A DNA stretch of 64,000 bases from assembly GCA_037176725.1 (NCBI GenBank), contig JAZBRS010000039.1:29796001-29860000 (forward strand). Direction: 5' to 3'. The notes under the pieces are model-generated. The model had not been told where the DNA came from. It saw only the letters and a list, made by a program, of their open reading frames with translations, and searched no databases. Position 1 is the stretch's first letter; every line of letters starts with the position of its first letter. Positions 34,501 to 46,383 of this stretch are shown here, in pieces. The position numbers and the translations under genes are program-made. Source of the DNA: Posidonia oceanica. Its lineage: Eukaryota > Streptophyta > Magnoliopsida > Alismatales > Posidoniaceae.

Positions 34501-37500
34501 ACCATAGGGCGTGTATTCAAACACCCCTAATCGCCAGTCAGAAGCTTCGGTCTCTTGGTCCTCAAAACCACGGAAACCATTTCCAAGCTCTTTTCGCAAA
34601 CATGCATTTCTTTTCTAAAAATCATTTAGAAATCCTTTCAAAACCTTTCCTCATAATCCACAAAACCACAACCAAATCATAACAAAACCAAACACCTCGA
34701 AAACCCAAATCTCTCTCTCTTTAGAAACCATTTTACCCCAAAAATGGCACACCGAAAAGTCAGCACCGGTCGACCGAAAATCCCTGATTCGGTGGAACCA
34801 AACCCACCGATCGAATCGATCCACACAGAAATCGGCAGACCGATCGATTTCGGCACACCGAAATCAGAATCTGGCCTAAACTGACAGCAAAACGGGACAC
34901 CGAAAATGGCAGGTCGTACTGATTTCTACCGAAAATGGCATATCGAAAATAAAGGTCGTACCGATCTGGGCGATCTCGGAAAACCAAAAACGAAACCCAA
35001 AACAAATCGCCCAAATGGGAACTCCAACCGATCTCACCACAAAAACCCATAAATCACAAGTAAATACTAGAATCAAAGTATCACGAGTGCTCTACACATG
35101 AGCACAAAAATCAAACCAATCCATGCATCATACATCAAGATATAAATTCGCAAAGCTCAAGAGGTCAAATAAAACCTATTTCCATTCAAACCACAACCAA
35201 TCCAAAAACCATTCAAAACCAAACGAAATCCTACAATATTCATGGCATAGCTAGATCACATGCATTCTAAGCATTCTAGGCAAGAATTGGAAAGAAAACC
35301 TAGGGGGAGACGCGTACCAACCACCGGCGAACACTCCGCCCCCAAACCTCGGCTGGTCGACGAACACAGCCCTCCTCCAGCCGACGAGCACCACACCTCC
35401 TCACCGGCTTGCCTCCGCACTCCTCCAGCACTGGCCGCACCTCCTGGATCTCCTCCAGCTGCCGACGATTGCTTAGGCTGCAATCGGCTGTCGAGTGGAG
35501 AAAACGGAAGGAAGGAAGAAGAAAGAGGGAAGAAGGAAATGGGCACGTGCGGTGGGGAAAATGGGCAAATTGCACTCTAACCCATTTTCCACCACAAACC
35601 ACACACACGCCCCCAACTTCCATCAACAAAGCCCTCACTTCCTCACGACCACACCAAACAACACCGAGGTGCTAGAAACCAAACCACCAAAGACACACAA
35701 CCCCAACACACCACAAACAACAGCAACAACAACAGGGAAAGATTTTCCAAAATAAATAACTCAATTTTATTATGGAAAATCAGGATATTACATGCTAGTT
35801 TTAACGGGAGGCATTGGAGCTGCTGATGGATGCTGGTGGATTTCAAATTCCACCGAGCGGGGAGACTGCAACTGATGGCTGCGACCGGTGAGGCGACGGG
35901 CATTAATGCCGCCGAGGAAGGAGATTGGAAGGCTGAGAGAGGGTGAGAGAGGAGAGGGCGCTGTTGATGATCTGATGGAGGGGGAGATTTTGGATTTGAA
36001 ACGAGGGGGGAATGCTACTGCAGCTCGCGGGAGAAGAAGCAAAAGGCAGAAAGAAAGGAAGAAGGAAGGGAAGAAGGGAGGGAAGGAGGAGGAAGGATTC
36101 GGGCAAGTGGCAAGTGGGCTGGGCTCGTGCGGGAAAAGAAAGAAAAAAAGAAAAAAAGAAAGAAAGGAGGGGAGAAGGTAGGAGGCAGGTGGGCCGGGCC
36201 GGAGTAAAGAAAAGAAAAGAAGAAAGAAAAAAGAAGAAAGGAAAAAAGAAAGGAGAAAGAAAGAGAAGAAGAAAAGGATTTGGAAATATTTTAGAGTGGT
36301 TGTTTTTAGGTTAGGATTTTTAATTAGGTTTTTAAAGGATTGTTTTTTAATTAGTTAATTAGGGTTGAGAGGGGTTTTAGCTTTGATTTTAGTTTTTGTG
36401 ATTTTTCTTAAGTTTTCTTTAAATTGTTTTGTAAGTTTGTTTTAAATGTTTGTTAAGTTTTTTAATTATTTTTAAGTTAAGTTTTTTTCTTGTTAAGTTT
36501 TTCCTCTTGTTTTCTTTTTAACTGTTTCTTTAGATTTGTTACTTGTTTTTTAATTACTTATCCTAGGGTTTTTTAATTGTTTTTCCTTTTATAGGATTTG
36601 TTTTTGATTTGTTGTTATTTTTAATAGGGTTCTTTCTTTTTGTTTGTTTTGGTTATATTTTTCTTTTGTTTTTTTTTTCAATAGCATTTTCCTCTTCTTT
36701 GTTTTATTTTTTTTTTTTTAGATTGCATTCTTAGTTTTTTAGTTGCTTTTAGTTGGATTTTTCTTTTAATTGTTTGTCCAAGTTTTTTAATTATTTCTTT
36801 TTAAGGTTTTGATTTGTTTCTCTTTTGTTTTCCTTTTTAAATTAGAGTTTTAAAGGTTTAGTGGAAGAAAGGAAAAGGAAAAGGAGAGGAAGAAGAAAAG
36901 AAAGAAATAAAGAAAGAAAGAAAGAAGAAAAGGAGGGGAGGAAAGAAATTAAATATTAGAAAATCAAGAGATAAGATAAAAATAAAGTAAAAATACAGAT
37001 AAAATACAGGAAGGAAAGATGCACGGGGGGGCCCACTGCCAAGCAGGAATAAGAGAAAGAATGAGAGGAAAAGAAGGAGAATAAGAGGGAGAATAGAGAG
37101 GAGAGAGAAAAGAATAATTTTGGAGAGAGAAAAGGATAATTTGGAGAGATGAAGGGGATAAAGGCTTGGAAATGGAGTGGGATTGGGTAAGTGTGTGGCC
37201 TAGGGTTTCTAATGTTTAACCTAGGGTTTGAAGTGAGGTTTTGGAAGGTTTTGGAAGGGTTTTGGGTGTAGAAAAAAGGGGGGATTTACCTAGGTTTTCT
37301 AGGGTTTTTGGGAGTGGTTTTGGTTTGAAATTCTAAGGGTTTTTTGGAGGGTTTTCCAGGTTAGGAAGGGTGGGTTTTCCTATGGTTTTTGGGTGGTTTT
37401 TTAGGTTAGAAAAATGGGTGTGATTCTAGGTCTGGTTTTGGGTTTGATTTGAAGAGAAGGATGTGGTTTTGGGTCTAGGTTTGGGTTCAGAAGCCACCAG

Positions 37501-37542
37501 AAGGATTCCACTAATTCAGCCTGTCAAAATGGGGTGTCTACA
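31511..37542 (-). repeat. Truncated 5' LTR of element 1
   Basis: It is alignable with 24,475-28,355, but the inner 1.73 kb of the LTR (equivalent of 22,747-24,475) is missing. It has one extra tandem copy of about 105 bp near 31,690-31,900 and is split by the solo LTR at 33,719-35,792. The outer end ...GGTGTCTACA is at 37,542. Where I compared GC-rich parts the differences were transitions only. Confidence 0.75.
33719..35792 (-). mobile_element. Solo LTR (2,074 bp), Ty3/gypsy-like
   Basis: The uninterrupted relative at 26,575-26,600 shows exactly where it went in. On the minus strand it starts TGTAATATCCTGATTTTCC and ends GGGGGCGTGACA, common ends for chromovirus-type LTRs. The flanks are TGCTG (33,714-33,718) and TGCTA (35,793-35,797), a 5-bp target duplication with one mismatch. 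There is no PBS, gag or pol, so it is probably the product of LTR-LTR recombination. The GC-rich part at 35,290-35,560 has open frames without domains. Assignment beyond Ty3/gypsy is a guess. Confidence 0.8.
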
Positions 37543-37547
37543 ACATA
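37543..37547. other. Right target site duplication of element 1
   Basis: ACATA follows the LTR end CTACA, to be compared with ACATG at 22,742-22,746. Confidence 0.6.
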
Positions 37548-37740
37548 CAGAGATGATATGCACGTGCAGGAAGTGGTAGATATGTGTGGGATGATAAGTT
37601 GACGGACCTATCGCTGAGCAGTTAGGGCTGCCAGCCTGGTGATGAGTTGACGAACCCATCGCTGGATAGTTAGGGGTACCAGCCCAAGGGTGATAGGTTA
37701 ATGGACCTATCGCCAAGAAGTTAGGGCTGCCAGCCCTAAG
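37548..37740 (-). other. Hairpin region of Tat element 3
   Basis: It contains the same paired mini-hairpins as element 1: for example GCAG-ttaggg-CTGC at 37,618 and GATAGG-ttaatgga-CCTATC near 37,693. It lies directly downstream of the gag remnant, so pol was already missing from element 3 or was deleted. Confidence 0.6.
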
Positions 37741-37938
37741 CTAATGGAAAAAGAAATGCATGTTTTTAGGTCTTTCGTGATTTTATAATTTTTATGTTTT
37801 TCCATTTGGCGAGAAAACGCAAACCAAAATGGAAATAAAGAAACGACGATGTAGAAATCAAAAGAGGGGTAATAGGAACTTACTTGTCAGCAACCTTGAG
37901 AGGGAGGTGCTGGGTCCGCTCCTACGCTGCTGATGCTG

Positions 37939-39918
37939 TCAGCGGGGTCTACTTTCGGCAGTGCGGGGAGCACTGGGGCTGCTGGAGCTGCTAATGGCAG
38001 TGCGGGGAGCACTTGAGCTGCCAAGGTTGGAGGAGATACAGACCTGAATGGTGCTGCGATCAGGTTTGTTGTCGATGTTGCCGTTGCGTCTTCGAGCGTC
38101 CCCTAGGCGAGCTAAGAAAGGGCAAGAAGAGGAGATTGCGTCGATGGGATCAGAAGGATCCACCGGGGCGAAGCTGGACTCAGAGAAGACTGGAGTGAGG
38201 GAGAAGACTCCCGAGGTTCCAACATCTTTGAAGCCTACAGGCTTGGAAGAGGAAGGGCCGACTACACTTAAGTTGTGCAAGTGCTAGTGCAAGTGTAAGT
38301 GCAGGTGTTGGTGTAGGTGATGCCTCCTGCACGGCAACGTTGAAAATCTTTCGATTGATCAAGCCCTGGACGGCATCCCGTAGAGTGAGGCAGTCATCCG
38401 TCGTGTGCCTGGTGGCCCGATGGAAGCTGCAGAATTGATCCGTGTTGTGCCACTATGGAGGGGGCTTCGGTGGCGGACGGACAGTCGGGAGTCTCAGGAG
38501 TGACTCGACCTAGGGAAAGATAACACTCAGTGGTTCGGCCAGAGGGGTGTAATCACACTCGGTACGACAAGGTCGTCTTCGTCCCAGTTGGAGTCCTTGC
38601 CGAGCTGGTGCGACGTGATACACTGGCTTAACGGTGGCAGTGTGTGCAAGACTATGTGCGTAATCTAGTGGAAAAGAGTCTGGCTGACTCATTGCATAGG
38701 CAGGCTCTGCGGGAGGTTCAACGTATGAGACAACGTGCTGTTCAGAGTAGTCGGGCACGGAGTCTCTGTTGCTGGTGCCACTGCGGCGATTATTACTGGA
38801 GTTGTTGTTGATCTGCTCGGCCAATGCAGCAAGTGCGAGGAAATTTCCACTTCGCATTGAGCTTTCCACGCGGGCGCTAGATCTAATCAACGATGCAAGC
38901 TTAGTGATTGGTTGGAATGATAGCAGGGCTCTAGTCATTGGCATCACCCCCTTGACGATCATGTCGTTAGATTCCTCGATGGAGGCTCTATCTCTGATCT
39001 AGATGGCTATGGAACGCCAACGATCGACATACTCCCCGAATGGCTCATGAGGCCCTTGCCGAATGGCGACAAGATCCTCTCGCTAGGGGATCAAGTCAAG
39101 GTTGAAAGAATACTGCCCAAGGAAAGCCTAGGAAAGGCCGTTCCAAGTCTGGATAGCGGCCATGTCAAGGGAAGTGAACCACTTGAGTGTGGGGCCGGTC
39201 AGACTCTTCTGGAATAGACGGATTAGGAGCCTGTCGTCAGCCTAAAGCTGAGGAAGGTCTCCGCAGTATGCCCTCAGATGCGAGATAGGGCAGCCTCTAC
39301 CATTGTACTTTTTGAACCTCGGGAGATGGAATATCGCTGGGAGTGTCGCCTCTGGAAAGAGACAGAGGTCCCGGAATTGGTAGGGTTGGTGGTCCATGCC
39401 TTGCACTTGACGAAGTGCTCTTTCTAGATTTCCCAACCTGGCGAGGACGGGATCTAAAGTTGCTGCTGGCAATGGTTGTGCAGCAGAGGCAGGGGCAGCG
39501 TATACTGTATGGGTCACACGAAAGCGCTCCTCCGAATCCACCATCACACCACCTGGTGTCAAGGCGTGAGGGCCAGCATACCTGTGCGAGTGTGAGAAGT
39601 GTTTTGAGATGCATGCAGGGGTTTGAACCTGATGCAAAGGGGATGAATAGATAGTATGTTGTGCAGTGTAAGGTACAATGTGGGGAGCAGCAGCTGTGGC
39701 ATTGGCACGGTGCCGGGCAACGGGCTCTGAGGGTGCTGTGCTCCTACCAATCCAGGAGACTGGCCACCAAATGATGGAGTAGCATGCAGTGAATAGTATT
39801 GTGCAGACACAGGAGGCAGATAAGGCCCCCGCATCGCTAAAGCTGTGAGGAGCTGGGGCAATGACGAGGGCGGAAGTGTAGTGTAGGGAACCTGCAGAGC
39901 TATAGTGGACTGCACCGG
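37939..39918 (-). pseudogene. gag pseudogene of Tat element 3, cut by element 2
   Basis: The protein aligns with the element 2 gag from about its middle: YQFRDLCLFPEA, KKYNGRGCPISHL, ARVESSMRSGNF, and a C-x2-H-x4-H-x4-C knuckle (CSFHRATRHTTDDC) near 38,400. The 5' part of gag lies beyond element 2, outside the window. One frame carries TAG at 39,242, 39,128, 39,083, 38,999, 38,510 and 38,453. Where element 2 is aligned, three of these are CAG (Gln) and two are AAG. Frameshifts lie near 39,700 and 38,280. After the knuckle a low-complexity part continues in another frame to 37,939, and no protease or RT follows. It is not functional. Confidence 0.8.
39914..39918. other. Expected target site duplication of element 2, left copy
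   Basis: ACCGG lies directly outside the LTR end TGTAGCGATCCC. The right copy should follow the 5' LTR outside the window, near 67,931 if both LTRs have the same length. Confidence 0.45.
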
Positions 39919-42900
39919 TGTAGCGATCCCGATCGGAACCAGGCTCGCTATTTAGCGGCGATTGAGATCCGAGGAAGAGGCTCAACTCGAAAAAACACTT
40001 AAAATCGAGGAGAAAAAGGAAAAGATAAGACAAATCAGAGTCGCCACCACGTCTATTAACGGAAGACGAGGAAAACCGGGGTAATGCGTGAATTAACGCG
40101 CAAAACCGAGCAATAAATGCAAAGCAAAGCAATGCAAAGGGAAACAAATGCAAACAAATGCAAATGAGATGACTCTAGCCTAGGATAAGGGCGGTACGGT
40201 CATTGCGGGCCAAAAGACAGGGTAAGGACTCCTGTTACGTACGGGGAAGGTATTAGGCACCCCCGACACGCCCGAAAATCGGTCTTTCTAGGCTTACGCT
40301 CGCATACGCAGAAAGATGCAGGATTGAATGCCTATGTGCCTATGAATGTCTAAATGAATGCTCAAGGAGTGCTCTAAGTGGGAAGAAACAATGCAAGGAA
40401 GTAAACGTGCTCTCTAAGTGCTCAGCTGCGCTGTCTGTGTTCCGAACCAGGCGTAACCTAGCTCGTGAGAACTCCAGGCAGTAAGCATCACAGCCCTATA
40501 TGCAAATGCAAGCGAGAAAACAAAACAGTGTGAAAACCATGCAATGGGATCGACATGCAAGAGAAAACGGCACGAAACACGCAAAACGAGGCGGGAAGCG
40601 ATCAACGCACGCAAAACGATGCAAAAGAGCGAAACCTTCACGCAAAACGAGCGGAAAACAAGGCAGCGCGCAAAACGAGACAAGAGAGCAGGAAGGTACG
40701 CAAGACAGGACGAGAAAACAGAATGATACGCAAAACGGGGCGAAAGAATAAAACCAGCACGCAAAACGAACGAGAAGGCAAGACAGTGCGCAAAACGAGA
40801 CAAGAAAACAGATGGGCACGCAAAACGGAGCGAAAACGAGGGCGGGCACGCGAAACGGTGCCAAAACAGCGAAGCAAAAACCTCGAAAAAGCCATGCAAA
40901 TGCAAGAATGCAGAAAGAGATTAAAAGGGGTCAAAGGGGAGGCAAGACAACGTGTGTATAAGAACAAACGCTGTTTAGGACCACTCAGGGTAGGTGTGAA
41001 GACCTACTGAGGGGAGAAGGGGCAAATGGAGGGATTACCACCTCTTTGCGACTGTTTCCCACTAAACCGTTCCACGGTGTGTCTCGCATGCTGCCCAAAG
41101 CTCGCGATGCGATCGGATCGTGGAAAAAGGGGAAGAAAGTCACATAAAGTGGCAAATCCAGGGAGAACGCAACACGAAACACACAGGGAAACGCGAAACG
41201 AGGATTTGAATAGACAAGCAGAAAGGGGAAGTCCTATTCTACATGCTCAAAGAGACAGAAAGCGAAAACAAGGAAAACTGTGCAAATGCCATGCAAATGA
41301 ATGCAATGCAGGGGTTCAGGAGGACATACCAGGAAATCCGGGAGCCTGATCTGAAATCTGTCTGGTCTATGCTGAAGAGCGCTTCGCTGCGGTCGCTTGG
41401 GCAGCTCACTTGAGAAGATCCAACGGCCGGATTGGAAGATATCGCAGCTCCAAGGCAGAAGGGCCAGAACAGGGGAGAAGAACAGATCTAGGTGTTCAGG
41501 AGGTCCTAGGGATGTGCAAAAGGGTCCTCCCAAGTGAAAGGGAGCTAGAAGTGCTTAGTGTGTGCAAAGGGGATGCTGAAATGCAAGACTAAATGGATGT
41601 AGAATGCATGCAAAAGCAAGAAAAAGTAAAGAAAAGAAGCTGGGAAAAAACTAGGATTTCAGAAAGTATTTTGAAAAAGAAGAGGGGCTAAAAAATGCAA
41701 ATTTCCCAGAAAACAGGGTTCCACAGGAGAGGATTTTGAAAACAGGGGAAGACAAGGGTCTATTTGGCAAAAAACTAGGCTTAGAAAGGTGTTTTGAAAA
41801 GAAGGTATGCTTTGAAAGAGATTTTGAAACCAAAAGGGGTCAGAGTGCAATTTTGAAAAAATCTAGGGTCTAAGATGCAAATTTTCCAGAAAACAAGGTC
41901 CTGGGGAGTCTGGGGGTACTGGTGGAAGGTCTGTATGAAATTTGGTAGGCATAGGGGCTAAAATGCAACCTAGGGGCAAAATGGTCTTTTCACGTGATTT
42001 TTAAAGCATGCAGGGACCTAAGTGTGGTTTTGAAATCATGCAGGGGTTGAAAATGCAATTTAGTATGGAAAATATGCTCTGAAAATTAAATGCCAGGACC
42101 ACAGTGCAATTTCTGGAAAATATGGGGTTAAAAATGCAATGCAGTAAGTTAAAATGCATGCAGCACAGTTACTGTCCATTTAAAATGGACCTAACTGCAA
42201 ATATGATAAAGCAGAGTGGCAAATATGCAATGCATCAACCAAAAATAAAAATCAGAACCTAAGTTTCTACAGTGCATGTACTTAAATGCAAAAACAGAAA
42301 AATGCAGGGACTTGGAATGCAATGCAGTATGCAAAAATAAAAAATAATCCTAAGTTCTAACAGTGCATGGGACTTAAATGCAAAAATAAAAACATGCAAG
42401 GGGCCAGGATGCAATGCAGTATGGTAAAATATAAGTAAATTAATGAACTGACTTGGTGCAGGACTTAAGTGCAAAAAAATAAAACAGGTGGACTAAACTA
42501 CAAAATATCATAACAGCACAGCACAGTAAATGGATCTACTTGCAAATATTGAAAACTATAAACAGATTATGCAATTTAGCATAGCATTTAATTAAAAACC
42601 AAGCAGAATAAATGAAATAAGGACTAAAGTGCAAAAATTGAAAAACTTAAGTTAAACATGCAATATTTACACCTAAAACTATACTGAAGAAAAATAAATG
42701 AACAGTGTTGATCGTCGACGGCGACGAGCACTGTAGCACAAAGCTTCCAGAGCTCGTGCCGTCGACAGGGGAGGCTGAGGATGCGCGGGAAGGCGGAGAG
42801 CGACGTCGGCGATCGTCCGGAGCTCCGGGGGTCGACTGGAGCTCGCTCTGCTGGTCGGAGTGTCCGGAGGAAAAGCAGCCGGCGCCGGAGAAGGAGGACT

Positions 42901-45851
42901 GTCCGGTGAGCTGATGACGGAGCAGGAGGACCGGAAAGCCTATTCTAAAGGCTGGGGAAGCAAGAGAAGAAGGAGAGGAAGCTAGGGGAAGCAGTGATTA
43001 CCTTTTCCCGCGCCTGAGTCGTTCCCCCGACGTCAGTGACTTCAGCTGTCGCCGGTGGAGGCCGTCTGGTTGCTGCAGACGTTGCCGGCTGCTCGCGGAG
43101 GTTGGAATCACTTCAGAACGTCCCTCCGGTGCTTCCTGATCGACCGGACCGAAGTTCTACAGCTCAGGTAACGTTTCGGCTTTTCTGGGTTCAGAGGATG
43201 CTGCCGGAGGCCGAGGGAGGTGTCCGCTGCTCGTCGGCTTGGATGGAGCGTTCTAGGAGATTGCTGGAGGTGCGGGGAGTGGTTCTGGGTGGTTGAATTG
43301 TTTTTTGGGAGGCTGTAGGTGGAGATTGGAAGTCGGCTGGTTTTCTGATCAGTGAGTGGTGTAAGTGTTTGTGGTGGAGTTTGGAAGCTGTGGTGAGCGG
43401 TTGGGTTCGAGGCCGGGGGCTTTAGAAAGGTGGAGGCCTGGTGAGTGACTGGGTGAAGTTTGGGGGGGAGTTGTGGGCTGGAGTGATGGGAATTGTGAGA
43501 GAATGGAGTTGGGTTGCAGGTCTGGTGATCAGGGTGTCTCTGGGAGGTTTTAGGTGGTTTCAGTGGGTGGAATGGCCGGGGAATGAGGCTGGGAAATGGC
43601 TGGGTTTTGGGTGAACTTGGGGGAGTAATTGGGAGAAGTGTGGAGGCTGTGAAGGTTGCTAGATTATTGGAAGAGATGGGGGAGGGTCTGCTGGGGATTT
43701 CTGAAGGGAGATGAGAGGGGTCTGGGTGGAGATTGCTCAGGAATGGAGGGCTCTCTCCGGGATGTCACAGGGACTCTCAAACTCTATCCTCACTGCTCCC
43801 TTTTCTCTCGAAACGGAGGATGAAGAGGAAGAGATCAGAAGCTGTTTCAGGTGGGGAAAAGAGGGTGGAATTCACACTGATGCCTCTCTGATCCAACGCT
43901 CACTCTCGGATGGCAAAAGGTCTTTGAAGGAGGGGAGAAATGGATGCTTATATCAGGCCGAGGGCTGCCGGTGCGCGCGCTGGTGATTTTCGAATTTCTC
44001 CGGTGCGAGTACTGCAGCAGACAAGAGGCGAATGCCGGCGAGACGACAGGCAATTAAAGCCTCCCGGAATCGGTGCTGAGAGATGAGAGAGCGGCGGACG
44101 CTGTAGATGAAAGGATTGAAGGCTTGAATTCAAAAAAGAAGGAGGGAATGGCAGCTGGCCGCGGGAGAGAAAGCTGCGGAGAGAAGAAAACGCAGAAGGA
44201 GGAGGAGGAAGAAGGGTCGCGTGGGCTGGGCTGCTGCGGGCCGAGAAAAAATAAAAAGAAAAAAGAAGAAGCGGGCCGGAGGGCCCAGTAAGGAAAAGTA
44301 AGAAAGAAAGAAGGGAAATAAGGAAGAAAGAGGGGGTAGGATGGGAAAATAAAATAGGTAAAAATAAACTAAAAATAAATAAAAAATATTAGAAGAGTTT
44401 TGCTGTAGATTAGGATTTTAATTAAGATTTTTAATGGTCATCTTGAGTAGATTAATGTGTTTTGGGCTTGATTAGGGTTTTAGGGCTTTGGTTTTACTTT
44501 TAATTAGTTTTCACTTGTTTAAATGTTTGTTAATCCCTTTTTAAATTATTTTAAAAATTTTATTTCTTTTGTTGGACACTTAGGGTATTGATTAGGATTT
44601 TTTAGGATTTATTTCGTATTAATTTAGGGTTGGTTTTAGATTTTAAAGTTGTAGTCTTCTTAGGGTTTTTCTCTCTTAAGTCTTTTAAGTTATGTCTTGA
44701 TTTTTTATTTATGGATTTTTCTTGAAGTTTTTAGTTGGATTTTTCTGGTTTGATAGGGTGTTTTTAAGCTTTTCAGATGTGTTTTCTTTTTTTTTTTTAG
44801 TTAAGTTTTTACTTGTTTTTCTTATGTTTGTTAGGTTAAGTCTTTTGCCTTTCTTAATTACTTGTTCTAGTATTTGATTTTTTAATTTTTCTTTTTGGGT
44901 TTGTTTTTTAATTCCTCTGATGGGTTTTTACCTTTGGTGGATTTGGATTTTATTTTAGCTTTTTCCTTGATTTTTCAGTGTTTTCTTTTGATTTGTTTTG
45001 CATTTTTTAGTTTGCATGCTTGGTTTTCTTTTTAGCTTGCTTAAGTTAAGTTTAAGTTGTTGATTGCTTGTTTAACATTTTTAATTGTTTTTCTTAGTGC
45101 ACTGATTTGTTTGTTTTATGTTTTGAGATTTTACAGATTTTTATGGGTTTTTGTGGATTTTTGCAAAAGGGAGAAAAGGAAAAGAGAAGGAGGGAAGAAA
45201 TGGAATGAAAAGGGGAATAAAAGGAAAAAGGATAGATTGGAGGAAAACGATTTTTAAAAATTCAGAAAAAGTGTTAAAAATAAAGTAAAAACCAGGATAA
45301 GATAGAGGAAGGGTAGAAGCACAGAGGGGGCCCACAGCCAGACCCATAAAAGGATGAGAAGGGGGGAAAAAGGGAGATGATAATCAGGAGAGAGAGAGGA
45401 GAGAGAAAATGATAATCCCGGAGAGAGAAAAGGATAATTTGGGTGAAAGAGGGTCTTAATGGTCTCGGAATGGGGTGAAAATTGGTGGGTGGGTAGTCTA
45501 GGGTTTAAAGTCTTGGGTCTGAAATTTTGGTTTGATTTTAAGGAGGTTTTGGAGGGGTTTCAAGGTGTAGAAAAAGGACAGTTTCACCTAAGTTTTCTAG
45601 GGTTTTTTGGGGATGGGTCAGGCTTGGAAATTCCTAGGTTTTTGGGTAGGTTTGTTGAGTGGATAGTGGTGGGTTTTCCTATGAATTTTGGTTAGGTTTT
45701 GAGGTTGGGAAGGGGGGTAGAGGTTTAGGCCAAAATGGGCTGATTCTGAAGGGTTGAGAGGAGGGTTAGGGTTAGGGTTTGGTTGGGGTTTGATCCAGCA
45801 ATCAACAAGAGGGCTCCAAGGGTCTAGGTCTGCCAAGATGGGGTGTCAACA
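39919..45851 (-). repeat. 3' LTR of element 2 (5,933 bp)
   Basis: On the minus strand it begins TGTTGACACCCCATCTTGG right after the polypurine tract and ends GGGATCGCTACA at the junction with the element 3 gag. It has a 30-bp-type minisatellite at 40,560-40,870, an A-rich part (41,600-42,700), a GC-rich part (42,700-44,330) and a T-rich part (44,340-45,170), the same order as in the element 1 LTR. I find no gene in it. Confidence 0.85.
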
Positions 45852-45868
45852 GATGCCCCTCCCTGAGC
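45852..45868 (-). other. Polypurine tract of element 2
   Basis: GCTCAGGGAGGGGCATC on the minus strand directly precedes the LTR start TGTTGACACC. Confidence 0.75.
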
Positions 45869-46383
45869 GAGGGCAAGCGGAGCGCGGCCGCTGCTCAGGG
45901 TTGACAAGACACCCCATCTGACCGGCGGGAGCAGCGGGTTGCTATGGGCGTGAGCTACTTATTCGGCGGATGCACCGAAGATCGTAGCCCGTTGCCGCAA
46001 TGCAAAATGCCAGTGCAGATGGATGCTGTGCTGTGTGTGATATGCTAAATGCAATGCAAGAGTTAGTATAAAAGTTAGTGCAGCTATAAGAAAATGCTGA
46101 TGCTGTGCAAGTGATACTGATGATGCTAAAATGACATGCAGTGCTAGCTAAGAAAGTGCAGAGATGATGCAAGAAAATGGTAAAAAGGCGCGATGTGGTG
46201 CAAATGTCTGGCAGGGAGGGCAGACTTGCACGACAAAGCGAAGGAAAATAGGGTGCAGCTGGTCCCCGCCCGGGGAGCAAGCTAGCAGGAAAGAAGGGCG
46301 CGAGGGGAGAGAGGCCAACTCTCCCATCGCAGAAAGGGGGTGCGTGATCTCGTCTTCCTGGGACAAGGTCACGCCGAAAAGGA
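45869..46383 (-). other. Conserved block before the polypurine tract, then spacer
   Basis: The block 45,869-46,010 is shared with 28,373-28,510 and, inverted, with about 4,360-4,475. It contains ACCCCATCTGACCGGCGGGA, a partial repeat of the LTR start. The rest is non-coding. Confidence 0.6.

Larger units (their letters stand above)
22747..37542 (-). mobile_element. Tat element 1: LTR retrotransposon with gag-pol deleted
   Basis: The element runs right to left. It starts at 37,542 (minus strand TGTAGACACCCCATTTTGAC) and ends at 22,747 (...GGGATTACTACA). It has a complete 5.6-kb 3' LTR, a polypurine tract, 3.1 kb of non-coding internal DNA, and a right LTR lacking its inner 1.7 kb. The PBS, leader, gag and pol are gone, removed in one deletion whose junction is at about 31,510. 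It cannot move by itself. In a 270-bp part of the LTRs that I compared by eye there are about 18 differences, so it is clearly older than element 2. Confidence 0.75.

Noticed and set aside
35260..35638. Pro/Ser-rich open frames in the solo LTR
   Set aside because: They are caused by GC-rich composition. There is no start context, domain or second copy with a kept frame.
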